This document shows positions 55,126-64,000 of a DNA stretch of 64,000 nt, one piece after another. Each line of letters opens with the position of its first letter. The first letter of the stretch is position 1. A program made the translations under genes and the position numbers. Source of the DNA: Heterodera schachtii (lineage: Eukaryota > Nematoda > Chromadorea > Rhabditida > Heteroderidae); assembly GCA_023374025.1 (NCBI GenBank), contig SIJG01000090.1, forward strand, positions 213,648-277,647, read 5' to 3'. The notes under the pieces were generated by a model. It saw only the letters and a list, made by a program, of their open reading frames with translations. It searched no databases and was not told the origin of the DNA.

Positions 55126-55971
55126 CTAATTGGGCAGGGCAGGGCTACAAATGACACCAAAAGTCACTCTTTTAAAACGATAATGAATTAATGGACTGTT
55201 TGGGTCAAATGGATCCTCCACCCACAAAAAACGTACGCAATTTCGGTCTTCAGGTGCTAATTCAATTTGATGAAATGTTTTAGCAATATCAGAGCCAATC
55301 AATATATTTTTTAACCGCGTGCGTAATTGAATACCGGTTAAATCATTGTATTCATTTGTGCCCTTTTCTATGCATTCATTTAAAGCTGGGTTTTTACCGC
55401 TTTTAGCACTTGCATTGTAAACAATCCTTAATTTAGTGTGTTCGCTAGTTTCTTTCACTACGCCATGATGGGGTAAATAATGAATTTTTTGGCCTTTTTG
55501 GTTTGGGTCCACCAACGGATTAGTAATTTCCACTGATCCTTGGTCATTAATCTGTTCCAAAATTGTTTTATGATATAATTGGAGTAATTTTGGGTTTGTG
55601 CGTAACCGTTTCAAATTTGATTTTAATTGACTGTATGCCATTGCAAAATTTGTGGGCAATTTTTCGGCCTCTTCTTCTATCCAAAGTAATTTTGATTGGT
55701 ACCTTTTGCCATTGAAAGAAATATTTTTAATCATTTTTTCTCTCATATTTTCTTCCTTTTCTGATAAGTCTCCCAATCCCACGCTATTTAAGCTGTCGTG
55801 TTGTCTAACCAATTTAATCAATTCTTTGTCTTTATCCAATTCCATTTGATCAGTTATTTCAGTTTCATATTGTACTACACTTGAGGCTATGGTTGATACG
55901 TTATATTCGTCCTTTGTATTCACATTTTCGCCATTTATATTAGTCCAGGTTACTTTTCCATCACCACTCAA
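55126..55971 (-). CDS. BEL/Pao reverse transcriptase, N-terminal part
   Basis: A 281-codon frame carrying the BEL/Pao pre-RT and palm region: HYLPHHGVV, then KLRIVYNASAK, and the first catalytic Asp in SDIAKTFHQIEL. It stops right after the FKRVTFGV/CSPA region, where the plus strand shows a 5-bp tandem duplication (GGGCAGGGCAGGGC near 55132-55145) that shifts the frame. The catalytic motif normally YVDD lies in the adjacent gap, near 55050-55060, in another frame, and appears as YVDN. Reverse transcriptase copies the element's RNA into DNA. The part shown cannot make a full enzyme without correcting the break. Confidence 0.88.
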   Translation of the reverse strand: MSGDGKVTWTNINGENVNTKDEYNVSTIASSVVQYETEITDQMELDKDKELIKLVRQHDSLNSVGLGDLSEKEENMREKMIKNISFNGKRYQSKLLWIEEEAEKLPTNFAMAYSQLKSNLKRLRTNPKLLQLYHKTILEQINDQGSVEITNPLVDPNQKGQKIHYLPHHGVVKETSEHTKLRIVYNASAKSGKNPALNECIEKGTNEYNDLTGIQLRTRLKNILIGSDIAKTFHQIELAPEDRNCVRFLWVEDPFDPNSPLIHYRFKRVTFGVICSPALPN

Positions 55972-56112
55972 AATTTTACCAATTTTAGAATTGCTGATCC
56001 AAAAACCAGAATTTAAATGTTTAATGGGTCGAATGTCAAAATAATTGTAAAAATCGCTTCCGATGGTAATTTTTGGTTCATCGAGTAAATATGGAACTGA
56101 AATTTTGTTTTT

Positions 56113-58041
56113 CTATTCCTGATAGTCCAAAACGGGAATTTCTTTTAAGACTTTTTTAATTGCTCTTCCGATCATTAACATATCAAAATCTCTCGCTTTT
56201 AAGCCAAATTCAACTACTGGGCTTACGAATTTTCCCAAATTTGCTCCGCCTAAACCAGAAAGTTCTAATTTTTGTCTTCCAATCACTGTCAATTTAAGGC
56301 TTCTTGCTAATTCTTCTTCAATATAAGTTTTCTGACTTCCGTCGTCGAAAAACGCTAAAACCCTTTTTCTGAGTTTTTTATTTAATGGATTATAAATTGT
56401 GACATATCGACATTTTAACACCGATATTTTGTTTGGTTGGGTAATTAAGCATGAAGCTGCATTAATACTTTCAATTATTTTTGAAGGCAAAACTTCATCA
56501 TTTTCTTCTTTTGTACTTGCATTAACAAAATCTTTTCGTTTTGGGCTTGACTCATTCGTTTTTGACCATCGGCACAAAGCCGAGTGATGATTTGCACTTT
56601 TGCAAAATAAGCAATTTCTCTTTTTTGAAAAGCATTCTTTGGCAAAATGACCTCTTCTTAAACATCTTAAACACAATTTTTTCTTTATTGCTTGTTCCTT
56701 TCTTTTCTCAGCTGTCTGATATGTTTTGCAAAATACTGGTGAGTGAATTTGTTCACAAAAATGACATGGAAATTTAGGAGGACTCTTATTTGAATAATTT
56801 GAGCCATTGGAATAATTTGAGCTATTTGAGCTTGAACGAAATTTGTTTGGGTATGGGGACCCTTTTTTCTTCTCTCTTTCCCATCTGTTTTGTGGTCTCG
56901 AAAATCTTTGATTATTTGAATTTTGAGAATTTTTATGATCCACTGAATCTTCTGGGGAGGAGCTAAACCTCCGTCTTTGATCGTTTTTGTTTCCAAAATT
57001 TTTGTCTTTTTGTTCGTTTTGTACTTTTTTCCATTCCTCTCTAAATTTTACAGCAAAATTCATTGTTGCCTCTGACTCATATTTGTTGTGATTTACTTCT
57101 TTTTGACTCGCACTTGTTTTTTGTCTCACTTCTTGCCTGTTTTTAATTTGCTCAATTGCTCTCGATAGAGCATTTCTAAATTTTGTGGTATTCCAATTTT
57201 GATTATCTTCGGCATCTTTTATAACGAAATACTTGTCCAAAACTAAAGGTGATAATTTTCCTTCTAGCGATAAATAATGAGGGGATAAATCCATGTCTTG
57301 ATTTAAACTTGACAATTGTCTGCAAATTTTTTCAAATTTAATGTACAATTTTTCATCTTCTTCCACAGTGTCACTTTGGGGAAATAAATTAATTTCTTGA
57401 TTCAGTGCCCTTATTAGTTTGGTACTTTTACCGTATTTTTCCAAAAGTAAATCAATTGCAATTTGGTAACCATCTTCCGAAATTGGTATTCCCTCAATTA
57501 GCTCCTTAGCTTCCCCTTCTAAATTTGACTCCAATAAATTATGCTTTTCAATTTTGGTAACCGAATCATCCTCGTGGACATGTACTCTGAATGTCTCCCA
57601 AAACGGTATCCATTTTTCAACTGACCCATCAAATTTTTTCAATTGTATTTGTGGAATTTTCACTCTTTTGATGGGCTGATTTCTTGGAGTAAGAATTGTG
57701 TTATTTAGCGAATTTTGAGGGTTTATGTCAAAAATATCTTCCAATTGTTCTTTTTTGTTTTGCCATTCATTTTTCTTAATCACTGCTCGATTAATTTTTG
57801 CCTCAATGTCAAGATGCGTACAAAAGTCTACATAAACTCTTTCCTTATTTTCGCGCGCTGCAACTGCAATTTTTTGCAAACTTTCTGCCATTTCTGCGCG
57901 CTTTCTCTGAATTTCTTCCAAAATTTCGCTTAACTCATCACAAGCATTTTTTGCTCTGTACAAATGTCTTTGGATTGTATTTGGGGTGGCATTTTGACCA
58001 GGATTTATCAGAATTTCTTTGGTTAACTCACAATGAATCAA
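56113..58041 (-). CDS. BEL/Pao Gag with start of aspartic protease
   Basis: A 642-codon frame. An N-terminal helical region (about 20-110) is followed by a DUF1759-type capsid region (about 125-225, with LKKFDGSVEKWIPFWETF). Then come a Ser/Asn/Arg-rich linker, three zinc-knuckle-like clusters (CHFCEQIHSPVFC, CLRCLRRGHFAKEC, CLFCKSANHHSALC), and near residue 580 a peptidase A17-type active site (FFDDGSQKTYI). The frame opens in the LTR at a TTG codon and the first ATG is near residue 51, so the true start may be non-ATG, spliced or lost. It ends at a stop inside the protease region; the next frame (55971) continues the polyprotein. Gag forms the particle and packages RNA; the protease matures it. 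Confidence 0.9.
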   Translation of the reverse strand: MIHCELTKEILINPGQNATPNTIQRHLYRAKNACDELSEILEEIQRKRAEMAESLQKIAVAARENKERVYVDFCTHLDIEAKINRAVIKKNEWQNKKEQLEDIFDINPQNSLNNTILTPRNQPIKRVKIPQIQLKKFDGSVEKWIPFWETFRVHVHEDDSVTKIEKHNLLESNLEGEAKELIEGIPISEDGYQIAIDLLLEKYGKSTKLIRALNQEINLFPQSDTVEEDEKLYIKFEKICRQLSSLNQDMDLSPHYLSLEGKLSPLVLDKYFVIKDAEDNQNWNTTKFRNALSRAIEQIKNRQEVRQKTSASQKEVNHNKYESEATMNFAVKFREEWKKVQNEQKDKNFGNKNDQRRRFSSSPEDSVDHKNSQNSNNQRFSRPQNRWEREKKKGSPYPNKFRSSSNSSNYSNGSNYSNKSPPKFPCHFCEQIHSPVFCKTYQTAEKRKEQAIKKKLCLRCLRRGHFAKECFSKKRNCLFCKSANHHSALCRWSKTNESSPKRKDFVNASTKEENDEVLPSKIIESINAASCLITQPNKISVLKCRYVTIYNPLNKKLRKRVLAFFDDGSQKTYIEEELARSLKLTVIGRQKLELSGLGGANLGKFVSPVVEFGLKARDFDMLMIGRAIKKVLKEIPVLDYQE

Positions 58042-58632
58042 TCAATCAGCCTTTGTTTGGTGGAACAAATTAGAGTTTGCCAATCACTTTTAATTTCCGA
58101 TGGGCCAATCCCTTGACAGATTTTGTTTTCAAAAGTCCCCGGTGGACCAATTCCCGTTTCCCGGTGAAACGATTTTTGGTACCAAATTTTCCCCTACCGT
58201 AACCTTCAAACAATGTCCCGGTGACAAATATTTATTACGGTGCGAAAATTCGAAATTAATAAATAATTTTAAATCGGAGAGAGAAGATGTTGAACGGATT
58301 AAAAAGTTAAGCGAATGAATAAAAAACTTTTTATTTTCCATCTTTCCCCCCTTTTCTCGCTCGCGGACCTTTTCCGTTTTTTGTTAAACTCTGAGAAAAT
58401 TCCTTTTGTCTCCAACGACTTTGTGCCATAAAATGAATTAAGTGATCGTAAAGGCAAAAGATGAAAGATAGGGATGATAATAATAAAATGGAGAAATGAA
58501 ATGTAATTTAAATTAATAAATAATTAAATGCAAATTGTTCCAAAATTATTTTCTCCATCTCTTCCGTTTTTGGCATTTAATTCTTTCGGCATTCTCTGGC
58601 ATCTCGGCTTCGTCGGTCGTGGGCGCCGACAC
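58030..58632 (-). repeat. LTR of the BEL/Pao element (5' LTR)
   Basis: 603-bp partner of the repeat at 47482-48084, placed at the 5' side of gag. It should hold the promoter and transcription start, but no motif could be assigned with confidence. The sequence next to it on the internal side (minus strand TGAGTTAACC) would contain the primer-binding site; it lacks the usual TGG start, so the priming tRNA is unknown. Confidence 0.93.
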
Positions 58633-59201
58633 ATTTTTCAATAAATTAATGACTTGCCAAAATTCATTATTTTGAAAATTAAATAATTTTATTACTTGAC
58701 AAATGCTAACTAGCAGAATTACTTTTTTTTAGCTTTTCCTCTCTCGCGCATCGTTCTCCCCTAAATTTTTAGTCCCCCCCCCCCCCCCTCTACTCATATC
58801 CTCATATCCGATTAAAATTATTTGAATAATTTTTTTTGCTAATCTCTTTTAAACCCCACAAAAACAGTGATACCATCGAAAAATTTTCAAAATAAGAATA
58901 TACAAAGCAAAAATAAAAAGTTTAAAATGCAAATAACAGATCGCATCACTGCATAAAAATTTAATCATTTTCTTAGGTAAAATTTAAAAAACCTTTTTAA
59001 ATGTTTATTATTATTATTCATTTGATTTTTCTTTCTCCTATTTTTTAACCTCCTTAAACAAAAATATAACCAAGAAAATAATTGCTTTAAATAAGAACTT
59101 ATTGAAATTCTTTCGCATTAAATATTTATTCACGAATTTTAATTATATTGGCATTTAGAAAGTTAACGAAAAATTTTATTTCAGCTAAAATTATTGTTTC
59201 A

Positions 59202-59537
59202 ATGAATTTTTTTTCAATTCTTTTTCCTCTGATTATTATTATTTTTATTTCAATTTATTTTGAAAAGTCCATTTCCGTGTCGTCCTATGAATGGAATGTG
59301 ACAATTTCTGAAGAAAATGCAAAAAAATTTGCAGAATTTATTAAAGAAACTTACCAAAAATGCTTTCCACAAACAATTCGTGAAGGGGAAAAAATGTTTT
59401 TCCAGCAAAAGTTTGGTGTGGTATTTGTCAAATACGTGGCAGAATTTGCGTATTATTATCACTTGGAAAATGACATGGAAAATTTTTGTAAAAATAATGA
59501 CTCAATTGAGAATACTGTAACCAAGGACTTTGTCTAA
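59202..59537 (+). CDS. Putative small secreted or membrane protein (111 aa, possibly longer)
   Basis: ATG at 59202 follows TTTATTTCAG with 18 nt between, a likely trans-splice or intron acceptor. Residues 1-20 are a strong signal peptide (FFSILFPLIIIIFISI). The rest is hydrophilic with two Cys and helix-forming stretches (ENAKKFAEFIKETYQKCF). The frame stops at TAA 59535-59537 but stays open afterwards to 59696, adding about 52 codons that include a hydrophobic helix (QLLLLTFSLAVRILLF). The stop is shared with copy A. The gene may therefore encode a secreted form ending here or have lost a C-terminal anchor. No family is recognised. Confidence 0.55.
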   Translation: MNFFSILFPLIIIIFISIYFEKSISVSSYEWNVTISEENAKKFAEFIKETYQKCFPQTIREGEKMFFQQKFGVVFVKYVAEFAYYYHLENDMENFCKNNDSIENTVTKDFV

Positions 59538-59688
59538 AGTAGCTATCAGTATGTAATTAAGCAAAGCGAAAAAAAATTGGCCACAAAATTTTACAAAGAA
59601 ATTTTTTGTCCGAAAAAATCTCTGCCCAAACAAGTGGTTGGCCAATTGTTGTTGCTGACATTTTCATTGGCTGTTCGGATTCTTTTGT

Positions 59689-59904
59689 TTGAAAAGTAAA
59701 AAATTGTATTTAAAAATTGGGTTTGTTCACATAACCCTCCGAGTAGGGGAAAAAGAATGTTTTTGGCATTTCATTCATTCTCGGCAAGCGTATTCCTCAA
59801 GAACATGTTGCAAATCTCCAGCAATCTCCGAAAATTTGAACTGCGATTTTGTGCCTGATCCCCATACATTTTTGCCTGCGACATTCAGTTATTATCCCTA
59901 TTAG
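59689..59904 (+). CDS. Coding-like fragment, possible terminal exon
   Basis: A frame of 71 codons without ATG at its start, ending TAG. The C-terminal part is convincingly protein-like (ENLNCDFVPDPHTFLPATF), with four Cys in the middle. It overlaps the end of the preceding frame in another phase, so an intron or an indel must separate them if it belongs to the secreted-protein gene. Copy A has the same sequence at about 42978-43190. Confidence 0.35.
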   Translation: MKSKKLYLKIGFVHITLRVGEKECFWHFIHSRQAYSSRTCCKSPAISENLNCDFVPDPHTFLPATFSYYPY

Positions 59905-60367
59905 AAATTAGAATTGGTACGACATTTTGGGCATTTTTAAGCCCAGGTCGGTCTAGTGCCTATTGAATAAAAATCAACCCGACCCAGGTAGGGAAGGCAA
60001 CTGATGAGAACGGGGATTCTTCAAATTTGTTCTTGGAAAGGTCAAACCTTGAAAAATTGACCGTCTTTTAATTTTTGCCCTAGTAGTTAATGATCTTTAG
60101 TTTTTTAAGTTTGTCCTGTGGTTCAACCCTCACATGATGCATTAGATACTTTTAATTTATTTATTTTACTTTTATAACATTTAACCTGAACAAATAAATA
60201 AAAATTTAGAAACGAATCCCGGCTTTCTCGCTCCCTCTTTTTTCCACAAAAACAATAATTAAAGTTTTTTATAAAAAACAATTCCATTCTTCCGAAAGAG
60301 TTTGTTTTTATTAATGAGATTTCATGAGAACATATGGAATAATATTTTAACTAGCAAAAATTCAATT

Positions 60368-60545
60368 TTAATCGCGCATGTGTTTATTGTCAAATAAATA
60401 ACGAAACGAATTGATCATTGCGGCCACCAACGCTAATGCAGAAATTATTTCTTGGCTAACTGAACGCCCCAAATTCAATGAGTTCGTGCGGGTCAATTCC
60501 AGAAGTCGGTTTCTTAGTTGCGCTTCGCTCAAAATACTGTCATTA
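60368..60545 (-). CDS. Candidate minus-strand terminal exon
   Basis: On the minus strand an acceptor-like CATAATGACAG precedes an open frame (EAQLRNRLLELTRTNSLNLG, then SQEIISALALVAAMINSF) ending in TAA. The composition is coding-like. Copy A lacks one A (GCCCCAATTC versus GCCCCAAATTC) and is frameshifted. No family is recognised; upstream exons were not identified. Confidence 0.4.
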
Positions 60546-60586
60546 TGAAAGTTGATATAGGGGGTTAATGATAATTTAAAACTCAA

Positions 60587-62112
60587 ATTCTTTTCAATTT
60601 AATTAACTAATTGGATTTTTTGACGTGAAATATTTTGTAAAGGTTGCTTTTTTATACTCGATTGAAATATTATAATTAATTTGTAAAATATTTTGTTAAT
60701 TTTCTTTCCGATGATGAGACTTATTTATTGTTTTGTTCTTTTTATCTTGTTAAGCGTAATCTGTTGTCGTTTGATTATTTCTGTACTTATATAGAGGGAA
60801 AAATTTGTTAAATTTTGATTTTGAAAACTTTATTTGAATATTTTTAATGAAGTTTTATATGGGTTTAAATTCTTTTAAAAATTCAAAATTCGTTTTGTTT
60901 CAAATTTTGAGTTTTTTGGTGTCGCATTTTATTATAATATAATAATTATTGAATTCACTTAATTAACTGTCTTGTAACTTTCAAATCGCAGCCATTGTTT
61001 CTTATTAATCATTGTTGTCTAAATTTAAATTTTTAAATTTTTTTTATACATTCTTTAATAAAATTATGTATTCCTCTTGTGAAATTATAAATAATTTAGC
61101 AAAATTGATAATATCAAGGTGTGACGTTCTCGACTCTTTGGCCCGATCATAACGTGGAACATTTAATTCAAACTGAAAGCCGCTTACAAGATACAAAAAT
61201 TATTAAAATTCAGATAATTTTTAGATCAAAATAAAATTAAATTTATCATAAATTGAACAAAATATTTAAAATTATTTAAAAACAACATTTTTATAATACC
61301 AAATAAAATTACTACACTTTAGAAATTATAATTCGTTAAAAGAAACTTTTAATTAACAAAAAAAGAAATCAATATTAAATCGTAAACTGTAGTGAATTCA
61401 ACATTTTAATTTTTTAATATTTGATGAAAAATAAAAAACAGTATAAAATAAATTTTCCATAAAAGGATAGAAACATAAAAGACATAAATACCTTCTAAAT
61501 AAATACAAAAAATTGAAAATTTACAAAAGAAAGAAAACCTTAAATAGTTGTCAATAGATTCCTTAAGATCGGCTTTAGAATTAAGGACTATGTGGAGCAA
61601 GGTGACAAAAAATTACACGAACTAATAGTTATTAAACTGCACATTTTCCATAATTCGAAGCGTCCAATGAATAAAAAAATTTGGCAATATAATAAAAAAA
61701 CATTAATTACATTTAAAACTCAAAAAAAAAATTTTTTTCTTTTCAAAAACATAGATATTCTTTTAAATAAAAATTTAAAATTGTATTTATGCTATTGTAG
61801 AGTCCAATCTCTACAAGAAATCTTTAAAAAAAAACCAATAAAATCAGCTGCAATCATGTAATTTTTAAAGTTATTTGATCGAAATGTTAAAATTTTTTAA
61901 ATCGTATTAAAAGAATATGAAGTAGGAAATTAAATTAATTCATGGACATATTAAATGCGAGAACTAATTGAAAAATTAAAAAAACTAAAAGTACTTCAAT
62001 TTGAATATAAAACATAATAAAATAAATACAATTTTTAAGATATTTAAATTTAAATAAATTAGTATACAATACACAAAATGATTTATAATTATTCAGAATG
62101 ATTTTATTTAAT
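60587..62112. other. AT-rich sequence downstream of gag, no pol
   Basis: The region where a pol gene would be expected after the minus-strand gag contains only AT-rich DNA. Short frames such as 61406-61600 (minus) and 61592-61861 (plus) lack domain features. The same sequence is in copy A at 43822-45400. Confidence 0.5.
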
Positions 62113-63337
62113 TTATTGATAAAGAAAATAGATAATTTGTTTAAATAAATTATTAACATTTGGTCTAAGAGAAAATTCGCTCAAAAGTTTGAAAAAAACG
62201 AGAAGTTCCGATTTTGATTGGCTTTCCCCTTCTGAAATTTCCATGGGTTGGAGCGATTTAACATTCTGTTGGTCTGCCGAAGCAAAATTTCTATTCATTT
62301 TCATCTCATGAATCTGTACAGCTAAGTCTTCAATCATCCCTTCTAATCTCTCAGTTTTATGTTCCAACTGGTTTGGGTCCCGATTTCTATTTTGTTGGTT
62401 CCACCGGGAATTGTTTGAATTTTGATTCCCATTAAAATTCATTCGTCGCTCCCTACAATTGTACTGTTCATGACCGGTACGCCGACAAAAGTAACAGTAT
62501 GGTCGACTATTCCATCTTCTATCATTTTGTGGTGCCCAATTTCTTCTATCTCGGTTAAAATGTCCACCTCGCCCTGATCTGTCATTATAAAATCGATTTG
62601 GAGGACCCCTATTATCATTTATGTTCGACCGAGGTCCAAGCGGAGTGCTATTGGAGTTGGACGGACTCCATGATGCAAATTTCCCTTGCGGCAGTTGCCC
62701 AGTGTTCCCACTTATGGCATGAATGCCGAAGCTGTCCCTTGTGTCTTTCTCAATAGACACTTCTGGTTCTTGAATGTATGCTGTGAGTTTGTCAAAACTC
62801 TTTCTGCCAATGAGTTGCCCAACTAATTGCAGAGATCGCTGAAATTCAGGTCTCACTTTCTCCATGAGACACCGACAGAGAACTTCTCCTCGCGCATTAG
62901 ACGGAATATGGACCGAAGTCGTGTGCACTAAAGGAACCAAGCGCTTCACAAACTCACTAACTGATTCTCCCTCCCTTTGATAACAAGCAGCTAATTTCCT
63001 ATAAGCCAATTCCCTAAAGTGAGGGCTGTCCAACTTCATTCTAATATGTTTGAGTGCATTTTGCCAAAGTATTTTTCTCATTAGCCAATAAATTCTCAAA
63101 AATAGTTCTCGCTTGCGCACCTAAGTGGAGTTTAAGTCGGTTCAATTTGTCCGATTCAGTCCATGCCGAACCATAAACATCCACATAATCCCTAAACTTA
63201 ATTTCCCAGTCATCAAATGCCGAAGCTAGCTCACCACAGAACACTCCAGGCTGAGTACTGGACGTATTCATGTCAGTTAGGGCATTCAAGCCACCATCTA
63301 TATCCTCTTCTTCCCGCACGTAATCGAAATTTTTCAT
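62113..63337 (-). pseudogene. Ty3/gypsy-type gag, one frameshift, no pol
   Basis: ATG at 63335-63337 opens 98 codons (acidic start, then WEIKFRDYVDVYGSAW and KLNRLKLHLGAQARTIFENL, a retrotransposon gag capsid pattern). A single small indel near 63060-63070 moves the rest into a 335-codon frame: HIRMKLDSPHFRELAYRKL, FVKRLVPLVH, then a Arg/Asn/Pro-rich linker, a CCHC knuckle (CYFCRRTGHEQYNC) and a coiled-coil-like tail (KTERLEGMIEDLAVQIHEM). Protease and polymerase do not follow, and no LTRs were found. It may be a decayed element, or a gag-only gene whose single break is a sequencing error. Confidence 0.75.
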
Positions 63338-64000
63338 TCTTTTTATTCATAACTGAAAAGATTTTTTAAATTTATAATTATTTAAATGATTGATAATTAG
63401 TCAAATTTAATTAAATTAAGTAATAATATTATTTGCCAAACATTGCTAAAGCCAACAAGCATAATCAAAGAAAAAATGAAAAATAAATTTAGCAACATTA
63501 GATAAAAAAAAGAATAATTCATAAATAATTTAAAAATTGAAATAAAAATTATATTCTTTTATTATAAAGCAAAGACCAATATTCAGATAACTTAATACAA
63601 ATATATGAAGACATATCCAATAAGTTTTTTTTTAATAAAACAAGGCAATTTAAATATTTTTAACCAAAAAACATTTTAATAAAAGAAAATTATAGAAAAC
63701 AAATTTCCTAAATTAATTCAAAAGCACCCGAGTCATGAGATAAAGTAAAGAAGTAAAAATTAAATAGAATATTTTTGCTAAAAAATATATTTTAATGTGA
63801 AAAATGTATTTTTTATATGTTTCAAAATAGGTATTTAAAAAAAATTCGCCTATTTAAGAAATAATACTTTATTACCAACACACACTTACAGAGAAATATA
63901 GAAATAAGATATATATTTATTAAATTGTATTGAATATATTGTGAAATTAGTAGTGATGTTCGAGACCGAAAATTTCCCGAGACTCGAGACCGAGACCGAG
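63338..64000. other. AT-rich flank ending in a GAGACCGA repeat start
   Basis: No gene seen. The last 45 bp (GTTCGAGACCGAAAATTTCC then GAGACTCGAGACCGAGACCG) look like the terminus of another CGGTTTT-type DNA transposon that continues beyond the window. Confidence 0.4.

Larger units (their letters stand above)
47482..58632 (-). mobile_element. Complete BEL/Pao LTR retroelement with NADAR, nucleotidyltransferase and env-like cargo
   Basis: An 11,151-bp element bounded by 603-bp direct repeats, read on the minus strand. Order from its 5' end: gag with three zinc knuckles and the start of an aspartic protease (58041-56113); reverse transcriptase (55971-54465); RNase H and integrase (54447-52507); an unknown-plus-NADAR protein (52330-51056); a TUTase/PAP-like nucleotidyltransferase (51059-50007); and an envelope-like glycoprotein (50094-48105). 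Gag and integrase features are those of BEL/Pao. LTRs differ at one position by eye, so insertion is recent, yet many frames are broken by small indels. No matching target duplication is seen at the outer ends. The post-integrase cargo is more than a third of the coding capacity. Confidence 0.93.
58465..63007. repeat. Segmental duplication, copy B (more intact)
   Basis: Partner of 41763-46264. It begins inside the 5' LTR, includes the element's right flank, and runs into the Ty3/gypsy-type gag, which continues past the duplication edge to 63337. Reading frames are longer here than in copy A. Confidence 0.9.

Overview
This window looks like an AT-rich animal genome, most likely a nematode. It has short GT-AG introns with TTTCAG-like acceptors, long AT-rich deserts, scattered poly-G/poly-C tracts, and a BEL/Pao retroelement carrying an envelope-like gene. 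The species is an inference and cannot be fixed from the sequence. Conventional genes are rare; most recognisable content is mobile or repetitive.

Layout: 1-4169 is a satellite of about 378-bp units. 4.2-13.6 kb is AT-rich DNA with several foldback/MITE elements (7.0-7.8 kb; 10.88-11.44 kb with a tRNA-like segment in its loop; 12.40-13.46 kb, PIF/Harbinger-like). 14.3-18.9 kb holds small genes or gene fragments on both strands; the best supported is a chain of three phase-compatible exons at 17.73-18.46 kb. 19.1-20.7 kb is a purine-only microsatellite block, followed by a Helitron-like 3' end. 21.8-32.8 kb is mostly featureless AT-rich DNA interrupted by a hAT-like element (29.78-30.85 kb). 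32.8-40.6 kb has mariner-like remnants, a nested hAT MITE with an 8-bp target duplication, a 685/686-bp tandem array, and a predicted three-exon gene (37.69-39.62 kb) with MITEs in both introns.

41.8-63.3 kb is the most informative part. A complete 11.15-kb BEL/Pao retroelement lies on the minus strand between near-identical 603-bp LTRs (47482-48084 and 58030-58632). Downstream of gag, protease, reverse transcriptase, RNase H and integrase it carries unexpected cargo: a protein with a C-terminal NADAR domain, a terminal-uridylyltransferase/non-canonical poly(A)-polymerase-like nucleotidyltransferase, and an envelope-like glycoprotein. RNA tailing and ADP-ribose chemistry both belong to anti-transposon or antiviral conflict, so this cargo is the leading candidate for an undescribed system. 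The element's flank (a small secreted protein, other coding fragments and a Ty3/gypsy-type gag) occurs twice, at 41763-46264 and 58465-63007. The first copy has many single-base deletions relative to the second, which points to an assembly or sequencing-error problem, or to decay.

Many open frames in the retroelement begin with non-ATG codons and several junctions are frameshifted, so the protein boundaries given are those of open frames rather than proven proteins.
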